Made by a program: the position numbers and the translations under genes. Below are positions 1 through 6,536 of a DNA stretch of 11,316 bases, one piece after another. The DNA comes from Acidimicrobiia bacterium (lineage in GTDB: Bacteria > Actinomycetota > Acidimicrobiia > Spongiisociales > SHLN01): positions 1 to 11,316 of the forward strand of contig JABDOU010000016.1 in NCBI GenBank assembly GCA_013043085.1, in the 5' to 3' direction. Under the pieces are notes generated by a model, which was not told where the DNA came from, ran no database searches, and saw only the letters and a program-made list of their open reading frames with translations. Within the stretch, counting starts at the first letter, position 1. Each line of letters opens with the position of its first letter.

Positions 1-573
1 ACGCTTGCCTCTACGACGACGAGGGCACCGGTCCAGACAACGCGTCCGGCACCAACGACGACGAGAGCGCCGGCGACAACCACGGCGCCCACCACAACCA
101 CCGAACCGCCGACCACAACCACCGAACCGCCGACCACAACCACGGAGCCGCCGACCACAACGACGGAGCCGCCGACCACGACGACCGAGCCGCCAACCAC
201 CTCGACGACAACGAGCACAACGCTGCCGCCAACGACCACCACGGTGGTCGAAGAGGGTCCGTTTATTTTCGTCACGTCCATCTCCGGGGAGACGAGATGG
301 AGAGGTAAGAGATGGCGTGCCGTGGTGACTGTCGGCCTTGGCCGCACCGACGACGGTGGAACAGGGAACGTCAATGTGACATTCTCGGTGAACGGAGAGT
401 TGGTGACCGTCGGATCCAAGACGATACAGGTCAACCTCGATGACTCAGAGGAGTCTGTGACCGTGTCCGTTGTCAATGTTGTGAAGGAGGGAGTCGTTTA
501 CGCACCCTCTCTCAACCGGACGAGCTCCATAACGCTCAAGCGACCTGGCGGTGAGGAAGAAGAGGAGGACTAG
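1..573 (+). CDS. Thr/Pro-rich surface protein, C-terminal part (5' end outside window)
   Basis: The frame is open from base 1 to a TAG at 571-573, giving the last 190 residues of a longer protein. Residues 1-83 are almost entirely Thr, Pro, Glu and Ala and include five TTTTEPP units. This is typical of extended, often glycosylated linkers in actinobacterial cell-surface or secreted proteins. From about residue 85 a globular region of about 100 residues follows. It shows alternating hydrophobic strands (FIFVTSI, WRAVVTVGL, VNVTFSV, SVTVSVVNVV), consistent with an Ig-like beta sandwich. The protein ends in an acidic GGEEEEED tail. No sortase motif or C-terminal membrane helix is visible, so any anchor or signal peptide would be upstream of the window. 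The in-frame GTG at 244 is internal and is not a start. The stop overlaps that of the convergent photolyase gene by 4 bp. Function is unknown; the surface location is inferred from composition. Confidence 0.75.
   Translation, partial: TLASTTTRAPVQTTRPAPTTTRAPATTTAPTTTTEPPTTTTEPPTTTTEPPTTTTEPPTTTTEPPTTSTTTSTTLPPTTTTVVEEGPFIFVTSISGETRWRGKRWRAVVTVGLGRTDDGGTGNVNVTFSVNGELVTVGSKTIQVNLDDSEESVTVSVVNVVKEGVVYAPSLNRTSSITLKRPGGEEEEED
91..195 (+). repeat. five tandem 21-bp units encoding TTTTEPP
   Basis: Five adjacent, in-frame 21-bp units each encode Thr-Thr-Thr-Thr-Glu-Pro-Pro. Units 1 and 2 (91-111 and 112-132) are identical at the DNA level. Units 3 to 5 carry progressively more synonymous changes (ACC to ACG, GAA to GAG, CCG to CCA). 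The protein sequence is therefore conserved while the DNA drifts, and the 5' pair looks like the most recent duplication. Further irregular Thr/Pro-rich sequence flanks the array on both sides. It forms the linker of the surface protein. Confidence 0.9.
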
Positions 574-1901
574 CTCAGGGCGGTCTTGTACGCGGTGAGC
601 ACGCGTTCGCGGGCGAATGCGTGGTCGATGAGCGGAGTCGGATACGTTTGGCCGAGCTCGATTCCCGCTTCGGCAAGCGCCAGGGGAGGAGCATCCCACG
701 GAGCATGAATGTCCCGGTCGTCAAGCGCAGCAACCTCCGGTACGAAGCGTCTGATGTAGACGCCCTTCGGATCGAATTTCTTCGACTGTGAGATCGGATT
801 GAAAACCCGGAAGTAGGGAGCGGCGTCTGTACCTGTACCTGCAACCCACTGCCAATTTCCGATGTTCTGAGCAGGGTCACCATCTATGAGATTCTCCATG
901 AAGAATCGTTCACCTATGCGCCAGTCGACCAGCAGATGTTTCACCAGGAACGACGCCGTGACCATGCGGGTGCGGTTGTGCATCCAGCCGGTTGCTACGA
1001 GTTGTCGCATTGCAGCGTCGACAAACGGATAGCCGGTTTGGCCAGTTTTCCAGGCCTCGATGTCGACGGGGTCGTTGAGCCACCCGATATCGTCGTACCC
1101 GGGCTTGAGAGAAGCCTTGGCAGAATGTGGGAAGTAGTACAACACCTGAGCGTAGAAATCCCTCCAGCACAGCTGCCTGAGGAATGACCGGCGCCCCTCG
1201 GTCCCGGTGCCGAGGTGATCCCAGATGGTACGTGGCGATATCGTCCCGAATTTGAGGTCAGCAGACAGGTGTGACGTGTCGTCCCGACCCGGGTCATTGC
1301 GATAGTCCGGGTACTGGTCGACAACGTCGGTGAACGTCTCGAGTCTCTTTCTGGCTCCGGCTGTCCCCGGCTCTATGATCGGATCCGCGCCCGAGGGGAT
1401 GCCCTGTCCGGTCTCGCCGGCGATATCGGCAGTCCCTTCCGCCATGGAGACCTTCGGCCAGTCTGTCTCGATCCAGCGCCGGTAATACGGAGTGAACACG
1501 CGGTAGGGATCACCATCGTCTTTGAGGACATGGCCCGGATAGTGAATGAAGTTGCCGTGGAAGACCTCGTGACGTTCGACCTGTTTCCGAACCCTGCCGT
1601 CGCGCGCTATTGCGTACGGCGAGTAGTCGGCGTTCCAATAAACGGTGCCGCCGTGATTGGCAAGCACAGACGAAGCCTCGCCCGCCTCAATGCGTAATCG
1701 GCCGCCTCGCTCCTTGAGATCGGCGTCGAGTGCGTTGAGATTCGCGATCAGCAGATTGCGACGCAGATCACCAGCTGCGTCCAAGAGTCTCTGGTCCACA
1801 ATGAATAATGCGGTGACCTCCCCGTGTTCCGAGGTCGCAGCCGACCAGGCTGGATTGTCATCGAGGCGGAGGTCTCTTCGAAACCACATGACGGCTGACA
1901 T
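570..1901 (-). CDS. phr: deoxyribodipyrimidine photolyase (class I CPD photolyase family)
   Basis: This is a cytoplasmic flavoenzyme that uses blue light to split UV-induced cyclobutane pyrimidine dimers. The 443 residues are full length for the family. The N-terminal antenna-binding alpha/beta domain (about 3-130) begins with the hallmark MWFRRDLRLDDN. The FAD-binding domain (about 190-435) contains the flavin phosphate site TSHLSADLKFGTISPR (209-224), CWRDFY (245-250), GWMHNR (305-310) and the block around 340-370 (DGDP, NWQW, TGTDAAPYFR). By alignment with E. coli PhrB, N346 matches the flavin-N5 Asn378. W350, W327 and W274 match the electron-transfer triad W382/W359/W306. Gln243 sits where E. 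coli has the dimer-contacting Glu274. ATG at 1901 keeps the whole family N-terminus; no Shine-Dalgarno is visible, and Met5 is an alternative start. It lies 26 bp downstream of the GNAT gene, so co-transcription is likely. A cryptochrome-like role cannot be excluded from sequence alone. Confidence 0.95.
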   Translation of the reverse strand: MSAVMWFRRDLRLDDNPAWSAATSEHGEVTALFIVDQRLLDAAGDLRRNLLIANLNALDADLKERGGRLRIEAGEASSVLANHGGTVYWNADYSPYAIARDGRVRKQVERHEVFHGNFIHYPGHVLKDDGDPYRVFTPYYRRWIETDWPKVSMAEGTADIAGETGQGIPSGADPIIEPGTAGARKRLETFTDVVDQYPDYRNDPGRDDTSHLSADLKFGTISPRTIWDHLGTGTEGRRSFLRQLCWRDFYAQVLYYFPHSAKASLKPGYDDIGWLNDPVDIEAWKTGQTGYPFVDAAMRQLVATGWMHNRTRMVTASFLVKHLLVDWRIGERFFMENLIDGDPAQNIGNWQWVAGTGTDAAPYFRVFNPISQSKKFDPKGVYIRRFVPEVAALDDRDIHAPWDAPPLALAEAGIELGQTYPTPLIDHAFARERVLTAYKTALS

Positions 1902-1927
1902 GGCCGAAAAGTTAGTGAAGTGCGATC

Positions 1928-2437
1928 CTATAGAGCTACAGCCGAGATCTCGGAGCGGTATCGCACCATGAGCATCGACTCGCCGACCCAGTCGACGTGG
2001 CTGAACCCCAGGCGCTGATACAAACGGACGGCCGGACTACGCGGGTGGACGCTGAGAGAACTCGTTTCATAGCGTTCGTCCAACCGGTGGAGAAGTTCTT
2101 CAAGCAGCATCGTCCCGATGTCGCGTCCACGCGACTCGGGCCTGATGGCGATGGTGATCTCAGGAGTGTCTTCGTCTACGAATGCGTATCCATGTTCGGA
2201 TTGGGTCCACAATCTCGCCCAGGCCGCTCCAACCCTCTCGCCCTCGATCATTGCCACCACTCCGGTGTCTCCCGGCCGTCCGAAGTCGACGAGGTAGCGT
2301 GCGATCTCGGGAAGGTCGAGTATTTCCCTGGGATAGGGCGCCTGGCCAGGAGGAATGAAGAGGGCCTCATAGAGCATGTCGCGTAGGAAGGAGATGTCGG
2401 CGCGTTCTACCGCTCGGAGGATGAGCATGCCGCGCAT
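1928..2437 (-). CDS. GNAT-family N-acetyltransferase
   Basis: The protein has 169 residues, about the length of a single GNAT domain, and probably transfers an acetyl group from acetyl-CoA to an unknown amine substrate in the cytoplasm. Visible features are the N-terminal strand LILRAVERADISFLRDM (5-21), the central strand VGAAWARLW (69-77), the EITIAIRPESRG strand and loop (93-104) that leads into the acetyl-CoA pyrophosphate helix, and the C-terminal AVRLYQRLGF motif (136-145). The pyrophosphate loop reads R-G-R-D-I-G (103-108), so the first glycine of the usual RxxGxG/A pattern is Asp. The ATG at 2437 is preceded by GAGAGG with a 7-nt spacing, which supports this start. The gene lies 80 bp after the prenyl synthase and 26 bp before the photolyase, on the same strand. 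Nothing identifies its substrate. Confidence 0.88.
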   Translation of the reverse strand: MRGMLILRAVERADISFLRDMLYEALFIPPGQAPYPREILDLPEIARYLVDFGRPGDTGVVAMIEGERVGAAWARLWTQSEHGYAFVDEDTPEITIAIRPESRGRDIGTMLLEELLHRLDERYETSSLSVHPRSPAVRLYQRLGFSHVDWVGESMLMVRYRSEISAVAL

Positions 2438-2517
2438 TGTACGCGCCTCTCACAGCGGCTCTGCGGCACCAAACCTGGAGTTTTTTCGCTTTCTCGGCCG
2501 TGTAAGGTCGCCGGCTT

Positions 2518-3528
2518 TCAGCTCGAAGCGGTGAGTGCCCGATCTATCTGGTCGAGCAAATAGGTACCGAGGGATCTCATCGTATGGACCGCCGGGCGTG
2601 CCGGCAGCTGATCCAACATGGCATTGGCAGACGCGATGCGGTTTCTGGCTTCTGTAGTCGCCATATCGGTGTAGCCACCATCGCGAACGATCTCGATCAC
2701 ACGGGTTACTGCCTCGTCAGAATAAGGCTCCTGATTCAGGAGGTCTCGAATCGTCGCACCCTCGTCTGCAGCCAGCGCTTCGAGAACGGCGAGTGTGAAC
2801 GTACCTTCTTTGATGTCCGAGCCCGCTGGTTTTCCTATGAACTCGCTCGGTGCAACCAGATCGAGGACATCGTCGATGAGTTGGAAGGCAATGCCCAGAT
2901 CCCACGCCCAGTTGCTGACGATTTCGATATCTTCGGGGGTCGCTCCAGACGCCATCGCCCCGAGGCGGGCTGACGTTCGAATGAGGCTTGCCGTCTTGTC
3001 GCCGATGACCTGGAAGTAATCATCGCGTCCGTGGTCGACGTCGTGGGTTATCTGCAGCTCGAGTACCTGTCCCTCACAGAGCTGGGCGTACGTGCGAGCC
3101 AGAAGTACAACGGCCTGATCACCGAGGTGCTGTGCCGCGACCTCCGAAGCCTTGGCCAACAAGAAGTCGCCCGCGAGGATCGAAACGGTGTTGTCCCAAT
3201 TCGTATTTGCCGAAACGACACCGCGTCTGGCATCGGCCTCGTCAATTACGTCGTCGTGATACAGGCTTCCAAGGTGAATCAGTTCGACGGCGACTCCTGC
3301 CTCGACCGGACGATGATCCTGTGAGGGTCCCAGGTTGGAGGCAAGGAGCGCGAGAAGCGGACGAAATCGTTTGCCGCCAGCCTGGAGCAAATGCTGAGCG
3401 ATCTTGGTGAGAAACGCGTTGTTGCTGTTTGAGACTTCGGTGAGGCGCTGTTCGACAAGGTCCATTTGATCCCAGATCGCAGGATCAGCGATGAGTTGAC
3501 GAAGTGAGGCTGGCGCGAGCGGTTCCAT
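2518..3528 (-). CDS. polyprenyl diphosphate synthase (long-chain trans-isoprenyl synthase)
   Basis: The enzyme condenses isopentenyl diphosphate with an allylic diphosphate to make a polyprenyl chain, most likely for menaquinone. The 336 residues match the family length. Key sites are GGKRFRP (51-57, isopentenyl diphosphate binding), the first Asp-rich motif DDVID (92-96) followed by RRG (101-103), LAGDFLLAKA (118-127), the second Asp-rich motif DDVLD (219-223) and GKPAGSDIKEGTFTL (232-246). The residues at -5 and -4 before the first motif are Gly87 and Ser88. In this family small residues there, rather than aromatic ones, leave the elongation tunnel open and go with long products. A C20 carotenoid-type synthase is less likely but possible. 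ATG at 3528 is the sensible start; no clear Shine-Dalgarno precedes it. It is the first gene of a probable operon with the GNAT and photolyase genes and is divergent from clpC. Confidence 0.93.
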   Translation of the reverse strand: MEPLAPASLRQLIADPAIWDQMDLVEQRLTEVSNSNNAFLTKIAQHLLQAGGKRFRPLLALLASNLGPSQDHRPVEAGVAVELIHLGSLYHDDVIDEADARRGVVSANTNWDNTVSILAGDFLLAKASEVAAQHLGDQAVVLLARTYAQLCEGQVLELQITHDVDHGRDDYFQVIGDKTASLIRTSARLGAMASGATPEDIEIVSNWAWDLGIAFQLIDDVLDLVAPSEFIGKPAGSDIKEGTFTLAVLEALAADEGATIRDLLNQEPYSDEAVTRVIEIVRDGGYTDMATTEARNRIASANAMLDQLPARPAVHTMRSLGTYLLDQIDRALTASS

Positions 3529-3936
3529 ATCATCTGGCAGAGTACTGATGTGGCGGGGTTGTGTCCCAACAAAGAAATCAGGGAACCATCCAACGCACTC
3601 GCGGTGTCGAATAGATAGTGTCCGAAGGAGGTTTCCTTAAGCGACCGAGAGATCCTTCCGAAGAGTTTGGAAGGGGCTAGGAAGACAGTCGAAGAACGCG
3701 GTGGGGTAGGGTCGAAGGATAGATTCGGCTCATCGGTATACTTGCCGATCCACCGACAGAGTGCGGCTCGTGAGCTGCGATTGCGGAAGAAAATGTTCCG
3801 AATACCGGAGACATTTCGACCGTATGGAAGGAAAGGAACGCTGTGGTGATGTACAAGTCGATCAACCTGTTGACATATGCGTCAACGGATACGTTGACTG
3901 GCTCGTTGACACGCATGGCGCCAGAAGGGACATACC
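3529..3936. other. divergent intergenic region between prenyl synthase and clpC; no convincing gene
   Basis: These 408 bp must hold the promoters of both flanking genes. Short ORFs here (for example 3667-3849 plus and 3677-3916 minus) have no recognisable protein features, and the plus one uses AGG, AGA, GGA and ATA codons unlike the neighbours. A purine-rich stretch on the plus strand spans about 3655-3722. A good -10-like TATACT lies at 3737-3742 inside a small hairpin (ATCGG 3732-3736 / CCGAT 3745-3749), but no -35 is evident; if used, the clpC leader would be about 190 nt. AAGGAGG at 3625-3631 looks like a ribosome site but no start codon follows at a usable distance. The last 80 bp hold the GTTGAC array, listed separately, then a TGGCGCCA palindrome (3916-3923). 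No tRNA or known ncRNA was recognised. Confidence 0.6.
3869..3910 (+). promoter_or_regulatory. 12-bp-periodic GTTGAC/GTCAAC array upstream of clpC (candidate operator)
   Basis: The hexamer GTTGAC occurs at 3869-3874, its exact reverse complement GTCAAC at 3881-3886, and GTTGAC again at 3893-3898 and 3905-3910. All four start exactly 12 bp apart and are separated by unrelated 6-bp spacers. A weaker fifth member, GTCGAT, matching GTCAAC at 4 of 6 positions, lies one more step upstream at 3857-3862. The array ends 26 bp before the clpC GTG and 14 bp before its ribosome site, where a repressor or activator of clpC would be expected. It does not fit CIRCE, the HspR HAIR element, or the CtsR heptamer repeat. 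TTGACA within it could pass for a -35, but none of the copies has a -10 at 16-18 bp that would give a sensible leader. Function is inferred from position and regularity only. Confidence 0.55.
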
Positions 3937-6459
3937 GTGTTTGAACGGTTTACCGAACGAGCTCGTCGGGTCGTTGTGCTGGCTCAAGAAGAGGCCCGTC
4001 TTCTCAATCACAATTACATAGGGACCGAGCACATTCTGCTCGGGCTCATCCATGAAGGTGAAGGTCTCGCCGCACAGGCCCTACAAAACCTCAACATCAA
4101 GCTCGAATCCGTTCGGACCCAGGTTGTTGAAACGCTTGGCCAGGGAGCCCAGTCGCCAACCGGGCACATCCCGTTCACACCCCGGGCAAAAAAGGTGCTG
4201 GAGTTGTCGCTACGCGAAGCGCTCCAACTCGGCCACAATTACATCGGCACAGAACACATACTTCTCGGCCTGATTCGAGAAGGCGAGGGCGTGGCAGCGC
4301 AGGTGCTCGTCAAATTGGGTGCCGACCTTCACAAGGTTCGCCAGACCGTCATTCATCTCCTTTCCGGCGTGCAGCAGGAAGAACAGCAGAGCGGGAGCAG
4401 CTCTACGCCTCGGGAGCGGTCAAGCCAGCAACGCGGATCGAGTTCCGAAGCCGGAACCGGTTCGGCGGTGCTCGACCAATTCGGACGTAACCTGACTCAG
4501 CTCGCCCGCGATCGCACGCTCGATCCTGTGATTGGCAGAGCGCGTGAGATCGACCGTGTGATGACGGTGCTGTCGCGCAGGACCAAGAACAACCCGGTCC
4601 TCATCGGCGAGCCCGGCGTTGGCAAAACGGCCATTGTCGAAGGTCTCGCCCAGAAAATCGTCAGCGGTGAGGTGCCCGAGCCACTCATTGGCAAGCAGCT
4701 CTACACCCTGGATCTCGGTGCACTGGTTGCCGGATCACGATATCGCGGTGATTTCGAAGAGCGGCTCAAGAAGGTGTTGAAAGAGATCCGTACCCGTGGA
4801 GACATCATTCTGTTCATCGATGAGATCCATACCCTCGTCGGGGCCGGTGCCGCCGAAGGGGCGATTGATGCAGCAAGCATCCTCAAGCCCATGTTGGCTC
4901 GTGGCGAGTTGCAGACGATCGGAGCGACAACGCTCGAGGAGTATCGCAAGTACCTCGAAAAGGACTCCGCACTGGAGCGCCGGTTCCTCCCCGTTCAGGT
5001 CGACGAGCCGTCCGTTGCCGAAACCATTTTGATCCTCAAGGGCCTCCGCAACCATTATGAGGACCACCATCGTGTTCGATTCACCGACGATGCACTGGTC
5101 AGCGCTGCCAACCTGGCTGATCGGTACATCGCAGATCGGTTCCTGCCAGACAAGGCCATCGACCTGCTCGATGAGGCGGGCTCCCGGATGCGTCTGCACC
5201 GGGCAGCTCCGACGCCCGAGATCGAGGACCTCGAGAATCGGTTGTCTGAGGTGCGAACCCAGAAACGAGATGCGGCGCAGGCTCAGCAGTTTGAGCGAGC
5301 AGCGCAACTCAGGGATCAAGAACGTCAGATCATCGACGAGCGTTCAACCCGTGAAGACGACTGGATCGCGGCCGGTCTCGATGTCGAAACGATCATCGAT
5401 GAGGAACAGATCGCCGAGGTTCTGGCGAACTGGACCGGAATTCCCGTTCAGAGTCTGACCGAGGAAGAGACGGCCAAGTTGTTGCGTATGGAGGAAGAAC
5501 TTCACAAGCACATAGTCGGCCAGGAAGAGGCCATCTCGGCAGTGAGTCGGGCGATTCGCAGGACGCGTTCGGGGCTCAAGGACCCCAATCGCCCTGCCGG
5601 TTCGTTCATCTTCCTCGGACCTTCGGGCGTTGGAAAGACGGAGACAGCCAAGACGCTTGCCGAGTTCTTGTTCGACGACCGGGATGCGCTCATTCAGATC
5701 GACATGTCCGAGTACATGGAAAAGCACACGGTCTCACGTTTGGTCGGATCGCCTCCCGGGTATGTCGGTTATGACGAGGGTGGCCAGCTCACCGAAGCCG
5801 TTCGTCGCAAGCCGTTCTCGGTTGTGCTCTTCGACGAGATCGAAAAGGCCCATCCCGATGTCTTCAACACGTTGTTGCAGATTCTCGAGGACGGCCGTCT
5901 CACAGACTCCCAGGGTCGGACAGTTGACTTCAAGAACACGGTCATCATCATGACGTCGAACCTCGGTACTGCAGAATTGCGGAAGCCGGCCATCGGGTTC
6001 GGCAAAGAAGGTGCCGAAAAGACATACGAGCATGCGAAGGAAGCGGTGAACGAGGCGCTCAAAAAGCACTTCCGCCCCGAGTTCCTCAACCGCATCGACG
6101 AGGTCATCGTGTTCCACGAGCTCACCGAGGACGAGGTCAAACAAATCGTCGATCTCTTCCTGATCCGGGTTCAGGAACAGGTCAAGAGCCAGGACCTCGA
6201 GATCGTGGTTTCGGACGCCGCCAAGGGACTCATGGCCAAGAAGGGCTACGACCCGCAGCTCGGTGCCCGTCCGCTACGCCGGTCGGTGCAGCGCATGTTG
6301 GAGGACCCTCTTTCCGAGGAGATCCTGCAGGGAACGTTCCCGGCCGGTACGACAGTGCTCGTCGACGTGGACACCGAAGACGGCGACAGTCTCACGTTCG
6401 TCATGGTCGAAACGCCGGACGTCCCACCCGTAGAGATGGCTGACTCAGAAGGTAGTTGA
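3937..6459 (+). CDS. clpC: ATP-dependent Clp protease ATP-binding subunit ClpC
   Basis: ClpC is a hexameric Hsp100 unfoldase that threads proteins into ClpP for degradation. The 840 residues resemble mycobacterial ClpC1 in length and order. Two Clp_N repeats (about 1-70 and 76-145) share NYIGTEHILLGLI at 26-38 and 101-113. A Ser/Gln-rich linker (146-177) follows. D1 has Walker A GEPGVGKT (224-231), pore loop RYRG (268-271) and Walker B ILFIDE (291-296). A UVR-like coiled segment (about 428-466) replaces the long ClpB middle domain. D2 has Walker A GPSGVGKT (561-568), pore loop GYVG (608-611), Walker B VVLFDE (629-634), LNRID (717-721) with the arginine finger, and sensor-2 GARPL (776-780). 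IGF at 686-688 fits the ClpP-docking loop. The start is GTG with AAGGG 7 nt upstream; an in-frame TGA at 3907-3909 excludes longer forms. No ctsR or mcsAB adjoins it. All key residues are intact. Confidence 0.97.
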   Translation: MFERFTERARRVVVLAQEEARLLNHNYIGTEHILLGLIHEGEGLAAQALQNLNIKLESVRTQVVETLGQGAQSPTGHIPFTPRAKKVLELSLREALQLGHNYIGTEHILLGLIREGEGVAAQVLVKLGADLHKVRQTVIHLLSGVQQEEQQSGSSSTPRERSSQQRGSSSEAGTGSAVLDQFGRNLTQLARDRTLDPVIGRAREIDRVMTVLSRRTKNNPVLIGEPGVGKTAIVEGLAQKIVSGEVPEPLIGKQLYTLDLGALVAGSRYRGDFEERLKKVLKEIRTRGDIILFIDEIHTLVGAGAAEGAIDAASILKPMLARGELQTIGATTLEEYRKYLEKDSALERRFLPVQVDEPSVAETILILKGLRNHYEDHHRVRFTDDALVSAANLADRYIADRFLPDKAIDLLDEAGSRMRLHRAAPTPEIEDLENRLSEVRTQKRDAAQAQQFERAAQLRDQERQIIDERSTREDDWIAAGLDVETIIDEEQIAEVLANWTGIPVQSLTEEETAKLLRMEEELHKHIVGQEEAISAVSRAIRRTRSGLKDPNRPAGSFIFLGPSGVGKTETAKTLAEFLFDDRDALIQIDMSEYMEKHTVSRLVGSPPGYVGYDEGGQLTEAVRRKPFSVVLFDEIEKAHPDVFNTLLQILEDGRLTDSQGRTVDFKNTVIIMTSNLGTAELRKPAIGFGKEGAEKTYEHAKEAVNEALKKHFRPEFLNRIDEVIVFHELTEDEVKQIVDLFLIRVQEQVKSQDLEIVVSDAAKGLMAKKGYDPQLGARPLRRSVQRMLEDPLSEEILQGTFPAGTTVLVDVDTEDGDSLTFVMVETPDVPPVEMADSEGS

Positions 6460-6474
6460 TCCAAGACCGCTCTT

Positions 6475-6509
6475 GAAGCCGCGTGCCGGACAACCCGGAA
6501 CGCGGCTTC
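6475..6509. terminator. hairpin between convergent clpC and hyuA-like gene
   Basis: A perfect 10-bp inverted repeat pairs GAAGCCGCGT (6475-6484) with ACGCGGCTTC (6500-6509). Inside it, after one mismatch, CCGG (6486-6489) can pair with CCGG (6495-6498) around a 5-nt ACAAC loop. It begins 15 bp after the clpC stop and ends 27 bp before the stop of the opposite gene, so it could terminate both transcripts. Neither side has a T-run, so it is not a textbook intrinsic terminator, although U-poor hairpins are common at gene ends in high-GC actinobacteria. Confidence 0.65.
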
Positions 6510-6512
6510 ATA

Positions 6513-6530
6513 GGTTGGACTGGGTTGGGG
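6513..6530 (+). other. G-rich tract with two-tetrad quadruplex potential
   Basis: Just past the hairpin, the plus strand carries four G-runs (GG at 6513, GG at 6517, GGG at 6522, GGGG at 6527) separated by TT, ACT and TT. The spacing is very close to the classic two-tetrad GGTTGG...GGTTGG quadruplex pattern. It would lie in the clpC transcript if readthrough passes the hairpin. Formation in vivo is speculation, and two-tetrad motifs are only modestly stable. Confidence 0.25.
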
Positions 6531-6536
6531 CCGGCT

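Noticed and set aside
91..195. CRISPR-like array
   Set aside because: The 21-bp units are directly adjacent without unique spacers and encode a regular peptide repeat.
5..328. 107-codon Arg/Pro-rich plus frame and its 73-codon minus counterpart over the repeat region
   Set aside because: Both are out-of-frame readings of the TTTTEPP coding repeats. The frame open from base 1 to 573 is the real one.
3625..3638. Strong ribosome-site-like AAGGAGG and the small AAGGA/TCCTT hairpin
   Set aside because: No start codon follows within a usable distance, and the 5-bp stem is too short to claim as a regulatory RNA or terminator.
3667..3849. 60-codon plus-strand frame upstream of clpC, considered as a small regulator gene such as ctsR
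   Set aside because: It needs a TTG start without a proper ribosome site, uses many AGG/AGA/GGA/ATA codons, and shows no helix-turn-helix or zinc-finger pattern.
3862..3911. CIRCE, HAIR or CtsR operator, or a standard TTGACA promoter, in the clpC upstream array
   Set aside because: No TTAGCACTC/GAGTGCTAA, no CTTGAGT-N7-ACTCAAG and no GGTCAAA heptamer repeat is present. No TTGACA copy has a -10 at 16-18 bp compatible with the GTG start.
3761..4021. 86-codon plus-strand frame with CDC and VDxxV-like repeats
   Set aside because: The four-residue periodicity is simply the 12-bp DNA array read in another frame, and the frame runs into clpC.
4735..5319. 194-codon minus-strand frame inside clpC
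   Set aside because: It lies opposite the D1 and middle regions of a fully conserved ClpC and shows no recognisable motif.
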